64,000 nucleotides of DNA, taken from the NCBI GenBank assembly GCA_000961575.1, contig LADP01000003.1, positions 62,001 to 126,000 on the forward strand, in the 5' to 3' direction. Source of the stretch: Peptococcaceae bacterium BRH_c8a (GTDB taxonomy: Bacteria; Bacillota; Desulfotomaculia; Desulfotomaculales; Desulfallaceae). The translations under genes were made by a program, and so were the position numbers. The notes beneath the pieces were generated by a model. The model had not been told where the DNA came from. It did no database searches and saw only the letters and a list, made by a program, of their open reading frames with translations. Shown piece after piece: positions 20,695 to 30,257 of the stretch; within the stretch, counting starts at the first letter, position 1, and each line of letters begins with the position of its first letter.

Positions 20695-21915
20695 TTACTG
20701 TTCGCCGTCCGGTTTATCCCGCTTCTCTTCGCCGGGCTTTCTAGCCGGTGCGCCAAGTCCGGAAATCTCCTGCCCCCAAAACTTGCTCATCCGCTGCCTG
20801 GCCTTGTCCCAGCCACCGGAACTGATTAACAGGAACGCCCCGCCGCCCAGAATCAATACGCCCAGGATCCAAGCCAAGGTTATCCACCCCGAAGGCGTTT
20901 GTGAGGTAGGGCCATAACCTCCACCACCCGGTGTTGTTCCGGCCACACCCAGTATAGTCGGCAGGGCATCGGCAAACAGGGCCGCGCCTTTTTCTGCCTC
21001 TTCACGGGAATTGGTGTGGGTGCCGACTTCTATGAGCATGGCACTGGACATCAAGTCCTGGTTGTAATTACCCCGGGCAACAAATATCTCCTTGATAATG
21101 CCCGGTTGTATCTTATTTGCCGAGGCCATCACCCGTTTGGCAAATTCCATATTGGACTGCATTTTGGGGTTCTGTCTACCCACCACCAGCCGCAGTTGCG
21201 TAACTTTTTCTCCGGCAACGTCCTTCGTGTAGAATTCGGGATCTGGTATGCCGTCACGGTGCACATCCACCAAAGCGACCGGGTTTTGTTTCATCATGTC
21301 CGCAGCGGTACGCCTGGAACGGTAATACGCGTTGCTGTCCCTGGGCTCATGAGGGGTTTTATCATGCAGAACCTTAACCCCTTTTTTGCGCAACTCTTCA
21401 GCAAAGACATCACCAACCGCAAAAATACCGCCTTGATAGGGCTTACTTTCAGTTCCGTCTGAAGGGACGTATGATTCGGCGCTGTGCGTATGATAAACGG
21501 CTATGGGCCTATTTTTCCATTCCTCTTGTCCGGCCTGCTTGGTTTGACCTGCCGTCGGTAGAGACAGGTTGTCATATTCGTCAATCATGGCCAATAGTTC
21601 CCGATCCATACCGATAAATTCTGCCTGGGCATCGAATTTGTTCACCGTTTTAACCTTGTAGCGCCGCCCGTCTCCACGAACCAGTTCATCACCCACGTTA
21701 ATAGATCGGGACATTTTGCTCAACATTTTGTTGCTGCTGTCCATGATGGTGAAAACCTGACCGTCGGTATGATCCGCCTCCGCTGAACTGTTAAATAGAC
21801 CCCCGGGAGACCAGGCCGGGTAATCCTGACCCAGCACCGTGAAATACGCCAACAGGGAAATGCCCAGGGCCAGGATCCCGGCACCGATTGCTATCTTATA
21901 GCGGTTCCTGTTCAT
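20695..21915 (-). CDS. spoIIP: Stage II sporulation protein P
   Basis: IAVYHTHSAESYVPSDG and ALVDVHRDGIPDPEFY. Confidence 0.93.
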   Translation of the reverse strand: MNRNRYKIAIGAGILALGISLLAYFTVLGQDYPAWSPGGLFNSSAEADHTDGQVFTIMDSSNKMLSKMSRSINVGDELVRGDGRRYKVKTVNKFDAQAEFIGMDRELLAMIDEYDNLSLPTAGQTKQAGQEEWKNRPIAVYHTHSAESYVPSDGTESKPYQGGIFAVGDVFAEELRKKGVKVLHDKTPHEPRDSNAYYRSRRTAADMMKQNPVALVDVHRDGIPDPEFYTKDVAGEKVTQLRLVVGRQNPKMQSNMEFAKRVMASANKIQPGIIKEIFVARGNYNQDLMSSAMLIEVGTHTNSREEAEKGAALFADALPTILGVAGTTPGGGGYGPTSQTPSGWITLAWILGVLILGGGAFLLISSGGWDKARQRMSKFWGQEISGLGAPARKPGEEKRDKPDGEQ

Positions 21916-22691
21916 GAGCGCTCCTCCTCCCTGTCTTTTACTTCATTTTCTTTCGCTTTAATACCAGCTTCATTACTATCTTCATTACCAGCTGTTTGGT
22001 GCTCCACCGGTTTACGCAACCCTTCCATTAGTTCATGGGGCCGTTCACCTGACGGTCCACCCTGCAGCCTTTCTCTGGTTTCGCCGATTACCTCGGCCAA
22101 TAAAACAGCCACAATACCGGCCAGCACAATGCCGTCAAAGGCACCTGCACCACCGATGGCTACCGTACCCGCCGGGGCGCCGGTGTTGACCAGCCAAACC
22201 AAATACGCTACGTCAACCAGCACTAGTCCCAAAGTGGCGGCAATAAATGCGGAACGCCTGGATCTTCCGGCCAGGTAGGCCACTAGGCCGCCGATAATGG
22301 GATACATCCACAGGGAGTCCAGGTAACCAAAAAACCGCCCGCCGGGTTCTGCATCACCGCGACCAATAAAATTACCTACCCCGTAGATTACGGCACCAGT
22401 AATTACCGCCGCCGCCAGAGCCCGGCCCCACTCCTTGGATGTTCCCGCCTTGTACAACAGATAAGCGGCCACCCCCAACGGAACCAGGGCACCACCCACA
22501 TTAACGGACACATCGAAGCGCCCGGTAGAAAGGGGGATATCGATAAAACTTCCCACTATCAGTAAAACGATGATGGCCAGGGCAGCTCGGTCAGACAACC
22601 GCATCCGGTCAAGGACACGTTGAGCCAGTCCGAAGTAAATCAGTGCCGAGACCACCAGAAGTACGATGATACCAATAGGCAGCGTCGTCAT
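21912..22691 (-). CDS. DUF1614 family membrane protein
   Basis: Multi-TM protein with GGALVPLGVAAYLLYKAG; directly upstream of spoIIP. Confidence 0.75.
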   Translation of the reverse strand: MTTLPIGIIVLLVVSALIYFGLAQRVLDRMRLSDRAALAIIVLLIVGSFIDIPLSTGRFDVSVNVGGALVPLGVAAYLLYKAGTSKEWGRALAAAVITGAVIYGVGNFIGRGDAEPGGRFFGYLDSLWMYPIIGGLVAYLAGRSRRSAFIAATLGLVLVDVAYLVWLVNTGAPAGTVAIGGAGAFDGIVLAGIVAVLLAEVIGETRERLQGGPSGERPHELMEGLRKPVEHQTAGNEDSNEAGIKAKENEVKDREEERS

Positions 22692-22784
22692 GGTACTCCT
22701 CCTCGGGCAAATTTAGTATTAATACGTAGCATTATGCTTCCCCGCCGGATGGTAAATATGCAAAATCAGTAATCAGAATTCAGA

Positions 22785-22887
22785 GGCAGGGAGACCAGAC
22801 AAGGGGACAGGGACTCAGACAAGGGGACAGGGACTTGTCTGGTCAAAGACCAGACAAGTCCCTGTCCCCTTGTCTGGTCTCCCTGCC
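22785..22887. repeat. Long inverted repeat, GGGGACAG type, with internal tandem duplication
   Basis: 29-bp perfect arms 22816-22844/22848-22876 with aaa loop; outer arms ggcagggagac/gtctccctgcc; extra 20-bp unit in left arm only. Confidence 0.95.
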
Positions 22888-22896
22888 GCTTTGCAA

Positions 22897-22925
22897 AAAA
22901 AAGAGACTGTTTCCAGTCTCTTTAA
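22897..22925 (-). terminator. Intrinsic terminator of the ispH-S1 gene
   Basis: Minus strand aaagagactggaaacagtctcttttttt. Confidence 0.8.
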
Positions 22926-22963
22926 TGGTTAAATTTAATTGATAAGGTAAAAACCTTAATAAA

Positions 22964-25114
22964 TTACTCTTTCTTTTCGTCGAATATATCCCCAAACATC
23001 TCACCGATGGTAACCGACCCACCGTCGCTGGTTGGCTGTTCAGGCTGTTTGGGTGTGTTTTCCCGGATTTGGGGCTTACGGGGTTCTCTGTTAACTTCCC
23101 TATTTACTTCCCTGATGGAAAGACGGATCCGCTTATCATCGGGTTCAACGCTGAGAACCTTAACTTCAATTTCTTCCCCCTCCTGAACCACTTCATCCGG
23201 GGTTGCCACGTGGCGATCAGCCAGGTGGGATATATGGATTAAGCCCTCTACACCAGGTTCAAGCTGTACGAAAGCGCCGAAGGGAGCCAGACGCACGACC
23301 TTGGCCCGGACAACGCTACCCACCGGATACTTGCCTTCTACCTCATCCCATGGGTTGGCCAATACCTGCTTAAGGCCTAAGGATACTTTTTCGTTCTCCC
23401 GGTCTACCCGCAGCACCATTACTTCAAGCTCATCACCAACCTGGACAACATCGGATGGGTGATTAATGCGGTACCAGGCCATTTCAGAAATATGCATTAA
23501 TCCATCCACGCCGCCGATATCCACAAAAGCGCCAAAGTTGGTTAGCCGCCTGACCACGCCTTTGACCACTTGGCCTTCTTCCAGATTTTCAAGCAACTCT
23601 TCCCGATTACGGGAATATTCTTCTTCCAAAACAGCCTTGCGGGAAAGAATAACCTTGCGCTTGCCACGGTTTAGTTCAATAACACGGGCTTCAATATCCA
23701 GGTTCAGATATTTGCTCAGGTCTTCAACATATCCCATCTCCACCAGTGAGGCGGGCAGGAATGCTCGCACACCCACATCCACCAACAGACCGCCCTTTAC
23801 TACTTCGCGGACGATTCCCGTGACCGGTTCGCCACTTTCTTTTAGTTCGTCCAGGCTGGCCCATGATTTTTCTGCGTCGGCCCTTTCCTTGGAAAGGATT
23901 AGCTTACCCTCGTTGTCTTCAGACTTGAGGACAAAAACATCTATTTCATCACCCACTTTTACTACTGACTGTGGGTCATTGACGGTATAGCAGGTTAGTT
24001 CCCGCAGGGGGATGACACCTTCGGTTTTAGCGCCCACATCAACCAGCACTTCGTCCTGGTTAACTTGAACTACAACACCTCTGACGACTTCACCATGTTT
24101 GAGAGTTCTAACCTCCATAGATTCATCCATTTCTTGAGATTCATCGTTTTCTTGTGAATCATCACTTTCTTGCTGCATCTCTTCCTCAGGAGCTGTTTCA
24201 ACTACGGTTTCAGTTTGCTCTTCTCCCTCGGACTGCTGTTCGACCACTTCTTCCGTCATGTCCTTTTCGCTGTTTTCGTTAAAATCATTCATTCTACAGT
24301 GAACCTCCTCTATAATCCAGCCGGGTGTTGAAGCACCAGCCGTAATTCCGACTGCTGAAAGACCTTTAATCCACGCCGGATCCAGTTCCGCTGCGGTTTC
24401 TATCCAATATACAGGAATTCCGCAGCCACGGCAAATTTGCACCAGCTTTGAAGTGTTGGCACTGTTCTTGCCGCCAAGCACCAGCATGGCATCCACCTGA
24501 CCGGCTAGTTCCAGCGTTTCTTTTTGCCTTTCAGCTGTGGCCAGGCAAATGGTGTTAAACACTTGTACCCGGCTTCCGCTTTCTTGCAAGACTTCGACCA
24601 CAGCATTTAAATTTTCCAGGCGCTGGGTCGTTTGGGCAACTACGCCTACCCGGGGGAGAAATTTCATGGCCCGGGCCTGCTCTGGATCCCTAATCACTTC
24701 GGCCATGTTCTCGGACCACCCTACAATGCCTCGTACTTCGGGGTGCTCCGGGTCTCCCACAACCACCACGGGCATGTTCTCACGTACTAGGTTGTGAACA
24801 GTTTTTTGCACTTTGCGTACAAAAGGGCAGGTGGCGTCGACTATATTCAGCCCTTTTTCCCTGGCCCGTTGTACAACATCGGGCGCAACTCCGTGGGAGC
24901 GGATGATTAAAGTCCCGGGCCCGGACAAATCATCCAGGTCATTTACCACCGTTATCCCTTCCCGTGACAACAGATCGGTTACTTGGCGGTTATGGATAAT
25001 TGGACCCAGGGTAAACACTGGTTTAGCACGGCTTTTTAAACACTCGCGGGCAATATCGACAGCTCGTTTTACACCAAAGCAAAAACCCGCTCTGGCAGCA
25101 ACTTTCACCTTCAT
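22964..25114 (-). CDS. ispH: Bifunctional 4-hydroxy-3-methylbut-2-enyl diphosphate reductase / S1 RNA-binding domain protein
   Basis: N-term IspH (ARAGFCFGVKRAVDIA, IIRSHGVAPDV, DATCPFVRKVQ) fused in frame via an acidic linker to four S1 domains. Confidence 0.93.
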   Translation of the reverse strand: MKVKVAARAGFCFGVKRAVDIARECLKSRAKPVFTLGPIIHNRQVTDLLSREGITVVNDLDDLSGPGTLIIRSHGVAPDVVQRAREKGLNIVDATCPFVRKVQKTVHNLVRENMPVVVVGDPEHPEVRGIVGWSENMAEVIRDPEQARAMKFLPRVGVVAQTTQRLENLNAVVEVLQESGSRVQVFNTICLATAERQKETLELAGQVDAMLVLGGKNSANTSKLVQICRGCGIPVYWIETAAELDPAWIKGLSAVGITAGASTPGWIIEEVHCRMNDFNENSEKDMTEEVVEQQSEGEEQTETVVETAPEEEMQQESDDSQENDESQEMDESMEVRTLKHGEVVRGVVVQVNQDEVLVDVGAKTEGVIPLRELTCYTVNDPQSVVKVGDEIDVFVLKSEDNEGKLILSKERADAEKSWASLDELKESGEPVTGIVREVVKGGLLVDVGVRAFLPASLVEMGYVEDLSKYLNLDIEARVIELNRGKRKVILSRKAVLEEEYSRNREELLENLEEGQVVKGVVRRLTNFGAFVDIGGVDGLMHISEMAWYRINHPSDVVQVGDELEVMVLRVDRENEKVSLGLKQVLANPWDEVEGKYPVGSVVRAKVVRLAPFGAFVQLEPGVEGLIHISHLADRHVATPDEVVQEGEEIEVKVLSVEPDDKRIRLSIREVNREVNREPRKPQIRENTPKQPEQPTSDGGSVTIGEMFGDIFDEKKE

Positions 25115-25139
25115 AGTCTTCACCGCATTATAACTGCTA

Positions 25140-25730
25140 TTATTTTTCAACTACCGCCAGCAGCCGGCCTATTTCTTCCATAGCCTTCCGGCTGACCGAT
25201 TCCATTTCGGCCCTGGAGACTTTGCGCCGGTTAGGGGTGTCAAAATACAATGGTTTGCCGATAACAACTTTTACCTGGCCCCAAAACCCTTTAGTCCCGC
25301 TGACCGCTACCGGCAACAAAGGAACACCCCCTTTTAACGCCAACATGGCAGCTCCAAGATGGGGGTTTAACAGTTCGCCAGTTTTACTGCGCGTACCCTC
25401 CGGAAAAATGCCGACCACATTGCCTCTTTCAACCAGTTCCAGCGCTCTTTTAATAGATGTCCGGCCCCCCCCGCTCCTTTGAGCGGGAAAAGCACCAAGT
25501 TTTTTAACCAACCAGGCCAGCCCGGGAATGTGAAACAGTTCTGCTTTGGCCATAAAAAAGATATTTCTATCTATGGCACAGCCGATGACCACCGGATCCC
25601 AGTAACTGACGTGGTTGGCGACCAGTATTAGGCCTTGCCCCGGGGGCAAATGGGGGTCACCAATAACCTTCCAGCGGCGGATGACCAAAAGCACTGTCCG
25701 GCAAATAAACTTGGCCACTATGTAAATCAT
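25140..25730 (-). CDS. plsC: 1-acyl-sn-glycerol-3-phosphate acyltransferase
   Basis: ANHVSYWDP and FPEGTRSKTG. Confidence 0.93.
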   Translation of the reverse strand: MIYIVAKFICRTVLLVIRRWKVIGDPHLPPGQGLILVANHVSYWDPVVIGCAIDRNIFFMAKAELFHIPGLAWLVKKLGAFPAQRSGGGRTSIKRALELVERGNVVGIFPEGTRSKTGELLNPHLGAAMLALKGGVPLLPVAVSGTKGFWGQVKVVIGKPLYFDTPNRRKVSRAEMESVSRKAMEEIGRLLAVVEK

Positions 25731-26407
25731 TATTTTATCCCCCCCGAAACCCGGGCCAGCATAATTTCAATTACCCGGTCTGCACAGAAATCGGAACAAT
25801 CAATGATTTCCGCGTCCGGGGCCGGTTTCAGAGGCGCTAATGACCTATTGGAATCGATTTCATCGCGTTGCCTAATATCTCTAATTACTTCACTTAGCTG
25901 AATTTGATAACCACGCTGTTTAAGTTCCTCATGCCTGCGACGGGCTCGTTCCTCTACAGATGCGGTCAGGAAAAACTTAGCCTCTGCATCAGGCAGCACA
26001 TGAGTGCCTATGTCTCTACCTTCCATTACCACGCCGCCCCGGGAGGCCAGCTCTCTTTGCATACTGGACATCTTATATCGCACACCCGGTATTCGGGAGA
26101 CAAGGGAAACATATCTTGAAACCTGCGGTGATCTAATCTGCCGGGTTACGTCCCGGTCGTCTAAAAACAGCCTGGTAATGCCGGTATCATCTGCCTTAAA
26201 CTCTAACTTGGCATCCTCGGTAATTCGGGCAATCGCCGTTTCATCGTCCATATTTATTTTATCCATTAAAGCCTTTAATGTTACGGCTCTGTACATGGCA
26301 CCGGTATCAATGTATATAAAGCCCAGTCTTGCGGCTAAGAGCCTGGCTGCGGTGCTTTTGCCCGCGCCTGCCGGGCCGTCGATGGCAATATTTGGTTGGC
26401 GTTTCAT
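25730..26407 (-). CDS. cmk: Cytidylate kinase
   Basis: IAIDGPAGAGKSTAARLLA; start at MKRQPN with RBS ggagtgg. Confidence 0.95.
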   Translation of the reverse strand: MKRQPNIAIDGPAGAGKSTAARLLAARLGFIYIDTGAMYRAVTLKALMDKINMDDETAIARITEDAKLEFKADDTGITRLFLDDRDVTRQIRSPQVSRYVSLVSRIPGVRYKMSSMQRELASRGGVVMEGRDIGTHVLPDAEAKFFLTASVEERARRRHEELKQRGYQIQLSEVIRDIRQRDEIDSNRSLAPLKPAPDAEIIDCSDFCADRVIEIMLARVSGGIK

Positions 26408-26518
26408 GCCAGTTCCACTCCATGATTTAAACGAATACCATAACTTTTTCGACATGTCGAGTTAATATCCTCTTTTATATAAAAAATAAACCGCTAAAGG
26501 CAAACTACTCCAAAAGTA

Positions 26519-27805
26519 TTATTTCACAATTATACCATTTAATGTATCAAAGAAATCGGGAAATGATACATCAACGCATTCCGCACCGTTAATGGTGGTT
26601 GATCCATGGGCCGATAACCCTGCTACGGCGGCAGCCATAGCCATCCGGTGATCACCAAAACTGTCGCAGGGTGCTCCTTTGAGCTGCCGTCCGCCCCGCA
26701 CTACAAACCCGTCAGGACTTTCACTGACGTCAGCTCCCAGAGCACCAAGCAGGCGTACCACAGCGGTGATGCGATCCGATTCCTTGTGGCGCAGTTCAGC
26801 AGCGTCCCGAACCACGGTTTCGCCCTCTGCCAGTGCGGCCACCACAGCCAGCACCGGGATCTCGTCAATTAGCTTGGGGATGATCTCGCCGCCGATAACC
26901 GTGCCTTTAAGCTGGCTGCCGCGCACTTTCAGGTCGGCCACCGGCTCACCATTAACTTCCCTCCGGTTATGCAGTGTTATATCGGCACCCATATCCTTTA
27001 GTATGGCCAGTGCGCCGGTACGGGTGGGGTTAATCCCTACGTTTAATATATCCAGCTTAGCCCCGGGCACGGTTATTCCGGCGGCGATAAAAAACATAGC
27101 CGAGGAGATATCGCCGGGAATAGTTATTTTTTTGCCGGTCAGGTTCGGTCTGCCCCAAATGGAAACCCGTTGGCCGTCAACTTCCACCCGCGCACCAAAA
27201 TACTTAAGCATGCGTTCGGTATGATCCCTGGAACGGGCCGGCTCAATTACCGTGGTTACTCCCGCGGTAAACAAACCAGCCAGCATAACCGCCGATTTAA
27301 CTTGGGCGCTGGCCACCGGCGAACAGTATTCCATAGCCTGCAGCTTGCCGCCCTGGATAGCCAGGGGAGCCAGGGAATTGCCTTTGCGGGCTGTAATCCG
27401 GGCCCCCATTGCGGTGAGCGGTTTAATTACCCGGCCCATAGGCCGCTGGCGCAGCGAGTTGTCTCCGGTAAGCACCGAAAAAAAGGGACAGCCCGACAGC
27501 ACTCCGGCCATCAGGCGCATGGTGGTGCCGGAATTGCCTGCATCCAGCATGTTTTCAGGTTCTAGCAGCGCGTCCATACCACCGCTGCGCACAACCACCC
27601 GATTTTTTTCTGTAAATACCTGCACGCCCAGGGCACGGATGATCTCAATAGTAGACAGACAATCCGCGCCAAACAGGAAATGATCAATTTCTGTTTCACC
27701 GTAGGCCAGAGCACCTAGCATTACAGCCCGGTGAGAGATTGACTTGTCACCCGGCACCCGCACCTGACCGCGCAGTTCCTTGGTCGGTAGAATGGTTACT
27801 TCCAA
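26519..27805 (-). CDS. aroA: 3-phosphoshikimate 1-carboxyvinyltransferase
   Basis: VPGDKSISHRAVMLGALA; LDAGNSGTTMRL. Confidence 0.96.
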   Translation of the reverse strand: MEVTILPTKELRGQVRVPGDKSISHRAVMLGALAYGETEIDHFLFGADCLSTIEIIRALGVQVFTEKNRVVVRSGGMDALLEPENMLDAGNSGTTMRLMAGVLSGCPFFSVLTGDNSLRQRPMGRVIKPLTAMGARITARKGNSLAPLAIQGGKLQAMEYCSPVASAQVKSAVMLAGLFTAGVTTVIEPARSRDHTERMLKYFGARVEVDGQRVSIWGRPNLTGKKITIPGDISSAMFFIAAGITVPGAKLDILNVGINPTRTGALAILKDMGADITLHNRREVNGEPVADLKVRGSQLKGTVIGGEIIPKLIDEIPVLAVVAALAEGETVVRDAAELRHKESDRITAVVRLLGALGADVSESPDGFVVRGGRQLKGAPCDSFGDHRMAMAAAVAGLSAHGSTTINGAECVDVSFPDFFDTLNGIIVK

Positions 27806-27824
27806 ATAAGTACACTCCTATACT

Positions 27825-28919
27825 TTACGCCTTGGGTCGGCATTTGATATTCTTGGCTCGGAACAAATCGCAGGCCCGATTTTGCTCGTCAGAGGTGGCA
27901 AAACCCACCCTGATAGTACCGCCGTATCCTTCCCTAGCATGCAGGATCTCAATTTCTGATATATTTATCCCGGCGTCCCCCAAAAGACTGGCCAGTGTGG
28001 CAATAATTCCGGGCCGATCCGGGACGGTTACCACCACCTCATAAACATAAGGCAGGTACCCCCTGGGCTTGATGGGCAATTCCCGGCGTACTTTACTGGC
28101 TTCGCTCAAAGTGTGATAAATGCGTTCGCCTTCCCCCGCCCGAATAGCCTCTTCCAGTTCTTCAACAGCGGCCCGGAAAAAGGCTAGCGAGTCCAATACG
28201 CGATCCCGGTTGGTGATGAATATATCCCGCCACATTTGCGGGCTGCCCGCAGCAATGCGGGTGGTATCCCTAAAACCTCCGGCAGAAAGGGCCAGGGCCC
28301 TGTCTGCAACGGGCATATTGGTTACCGCGTTGACCAGGGCCACCGCTACAAAATGAGGCAAGTGGCTAATTGCCGCCGTGATAAACTCGTGTTCATCCGG
28401 CGGTATTTCCATCACCAGCGCCCCAATGCCTTCTACTACCCCGCGTACCAGATCCATGGCGGCAGGGCTTGTCTCGGGGGTGGGGGTCAACAAGTAAAAG
28501 GCGTTTTCAAACAGGTACGAGTCAGCGCCGGCAAAACCCGAAGCCTCTGAACCGGCCATCGGGTGACCGCCCACAAAGTGGATGTCCGGTCTGAGTATGC
28601 TTTTCGCTTCGTCCACAATGGCTTGCTTGGTACTGCCCACATCGGTCACCACGGTGCCTGGTTTTAGCCAACCGTTTATTTTACTAAGCAGGTCGGGGAT
28701 GGCCCCCACCGGGACGGATATAATCACCAGATCGGCGTCAATTACGGCTGCTTTTAAATCGACTGCCTCATGCACAGCTTCGGCAGCTAGCGCCATGGCA
28801 AGGTTCTCCCGGTTGGTATCCACCCCATAAATATGCCTGGCCAGCTTACGTTCGTTCATAGCTAGGCCCAGTGAGCCGCCGATCAGGCCCAAACCGATGA
28901 TGGCGCACCGGTTAATCAT
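27825..28919 (-). CDS. tyrA: Prephenate dehydrogenase with C-terminal ACT domain
   Basis: CAIIGLGLIGGSLGLAM; FVGGHPMAGSEASGF; ACT at C-term. Confidence 0.95.
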   Translation of the reverse strand: MINRCAIIGLGLIGGSLGLAMNERKLARHIYGVDTNRENLAMALAAEAVHEAVDLKAAVIDADLVIISVPVGAIPDLLSKINGWLKPGTVVTDVGSTKQAIVDEAKSILRPDIHFVGGHPMAGSEASGFAGADSYLFENAFYLLTPTPETSPAAMDLVRGVVEGIGALVMEIPPDEHEFITAAISHLPHFVAVALVNAVTNMPVADRALALSAGGFRDTTRIAAGSPQMWRDIFITNRDRVLDSLAFFRAAVEELEEAIRAGEGERIYHTLSEASKVRRELPIKPRGYLPYVYEVVVTVPDRPGIIATLASLLGDAGINISEIEILHAREGYGGTIRVGFATSDEQNRACDLFRAKNIKCRPKA

Positions 28920-29950
28920 TACAAGGTACCCATTTTGCGATCCATTACCCCGGCCATATGTTCAAGTTTGTGCATCAAATTATAGAAATTATCCGGCGTA
29001 AGCGATTGAGGCCCGTCACAAAGTGCTTCCTCGGGATGGGGATGCACCTCAATCAGCAAGCCGTCGGCACCGGCGGCGATAGCGGCCTGAGCCATGGGCT
29101 CAACGAAACGCCATTTGCCGATGGCATGGCTGGGGTCTACAATAACAGGCAGGTGACTAAGGTATTTGACCACCGGCACTGCTGTAAGATCCAGGGTGTT
29201 ACGGGTGTAGTTTTCAAAAGTCCTGATGCCCCGTTCACAAAGGACTACGTCCCGGTTACCCTCGGCCAGGATATACTCAGCCGCCAAAAGCCACTCTTCG
29301 ATGGTAGCCGAAGCCCCGCGTTTTAACAGTACCGGCTTGCCGGCCCGGGCCACTTCCCGCAGCAGAAAAAAGTTCTGCATATTACGGGCTCCAATTTGGA
29401 GCATATCGGCGTATTCCGCCACCATGTCCAGGTTCCGGGGATCCATCACCTCGGTAACTATCTGCAGGCCGGTTTTCTCCCTGGCTTCAGCCAACAGTTC
29501 CAAACCTTTTTGCTCCAACCCCTGAAATGAGTACGGTGATGTGCGGGGTTTGAACGCACCACCCCGCAGTAATGTAGCGCCGGCCCGGCGGACTATTTCC
29601 GCCGCTTCCAGCAACTGTTCCCTGCTTTCTACCGCGCAGGGGCCGGCCATTACCTGGATACTATCGCCGCCAATTTCTACATTGCCAACTTTAACCACAG
29701 TGGGGCCATCCATGTAGGCCTTGCTGACCAGTTTATAAGGTTGAAGTATGGGGACCACTTTTTCCACTCCCGGCATGGCTTCCACAGCCAAATCATTCAA
29801 CCTGGTCTTGTCGCCGATGGCGCCTATAATCGTTCTTTCAACGCCCTGGGAGAGGTGAATTTGAAATCCGGCGTCTTCCAATTTAGCCAACACCCGGTCT
29901 ATTTCTATCTCACTGGCTTTATGTGCCATTACGACTATCATAGTATACAT
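28919..29950 (-). CDS. aroF: 3-deoxy-7-phosphoheptulonate synthase
   Basis: VMAGPCAVESREQL, GAFKPRTSPYSFQG, VDPSHAIGKW. Confidence 0.95.
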   Translation of the reverse strand: MYTMIVVMAHKASEIEIDRVLAKLEDAGFQIHLSQGVERTIIGAIGDKTRLNDLAVEAMPGVEKVVPILQPYKLVSKAYMDGPTVVKVGNVEIGGDSIQVMAGPCAVESREQLLEAAEIVRRAGATLLRGGAFKPRTSPYSFQGLEQKGLELLAEAREKTGLQIVTEVMDPRNLDMVAEYADMLQIGARNMQNFFLLREVARAGKPVLLKRGASATIEEWLLAAEYILAEGNRDVVLCERGIRTFENYTRNTLDLTAVPVVKYLSHLPVIVDPSHAIGKWRFVEPMAQAAIAAGADGLLIEVHPHPEEALCDGPQSLTPDNFYNLMHKLEHMAGVMDRKMGTL

Positions 29951-30022
29951 ACCTCCGCTTTGCTATCTTAAATTCAGTCAAAAGCCTAATGAATAATGTT
30001 CTTGCTTAATAAAACGCTTAAA

Positions 30023-30048
30023 AAAGCAAAAAACTCCCCCTTGGGAGT
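30023..30048 (-). terminator. Putative attenuator terminator in aroF leader
   Basis: Minus strand actcccaagggggagttttttgctttttt, ~75 nt upstream of aroF ATG. Confidence 0.7.
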
Positions 30049-30195
30049 GCTTATGTAAACATAGTCCAACGCCCCCTACCATCCTACCGTCCTGTTTTAC
30101 GCCGGCATCGTGCCGTCGATCCTAGTACCCACCAACTACCATACTAAACCATTCTACCGTATTGACATGATAACACCTTTTATAATCTGGTGCAA
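30049..30195 (-). promoter_or_regulatory. aroF promoter and leader with UAG-triplet repeats
   Basis: Minus-strand -35 TTGCAC (30190-30195), 17-nt spacer, -10 TATCAT (30167-30172), then repeats of GGTAGRATGGT carrying six UAG triplets, then terminator. Confidence 0.6.
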
Positions 30196-30257
30196 TATGC
30201 CTTTCCTTTTAAAACCTAACCCATTCGGCCGTGGTCAGGTATCCGTCGATACCTGCT

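Noticed and set aside
23466-23990. Long plus-strand ORF opposite ispH-S1
   Set aside because: Antisense shadow of a confident coding gene; no RBS and low-complexity S/R/T-rich translation typical of GC-rich reverse frames. The same reasoning applies to 26679-27224, 7483-7965, 43153-43632, 56046-56657 and others.
30060-30165. TRAP (trp RNA-binding attenuation protein) site in aroF leader
   Set aside because: UAG triplets are spaced 5-7+ nt or more, not the 2-3 nt needed for an 11-mer TRAP site; HutP-like recognition is the better, still unproven, idea.
29951-30257. T-box riboswitch upstream of aroF
   Set aside because: No AGGGTGG-ACCGCG T-box core found on the minus strand.
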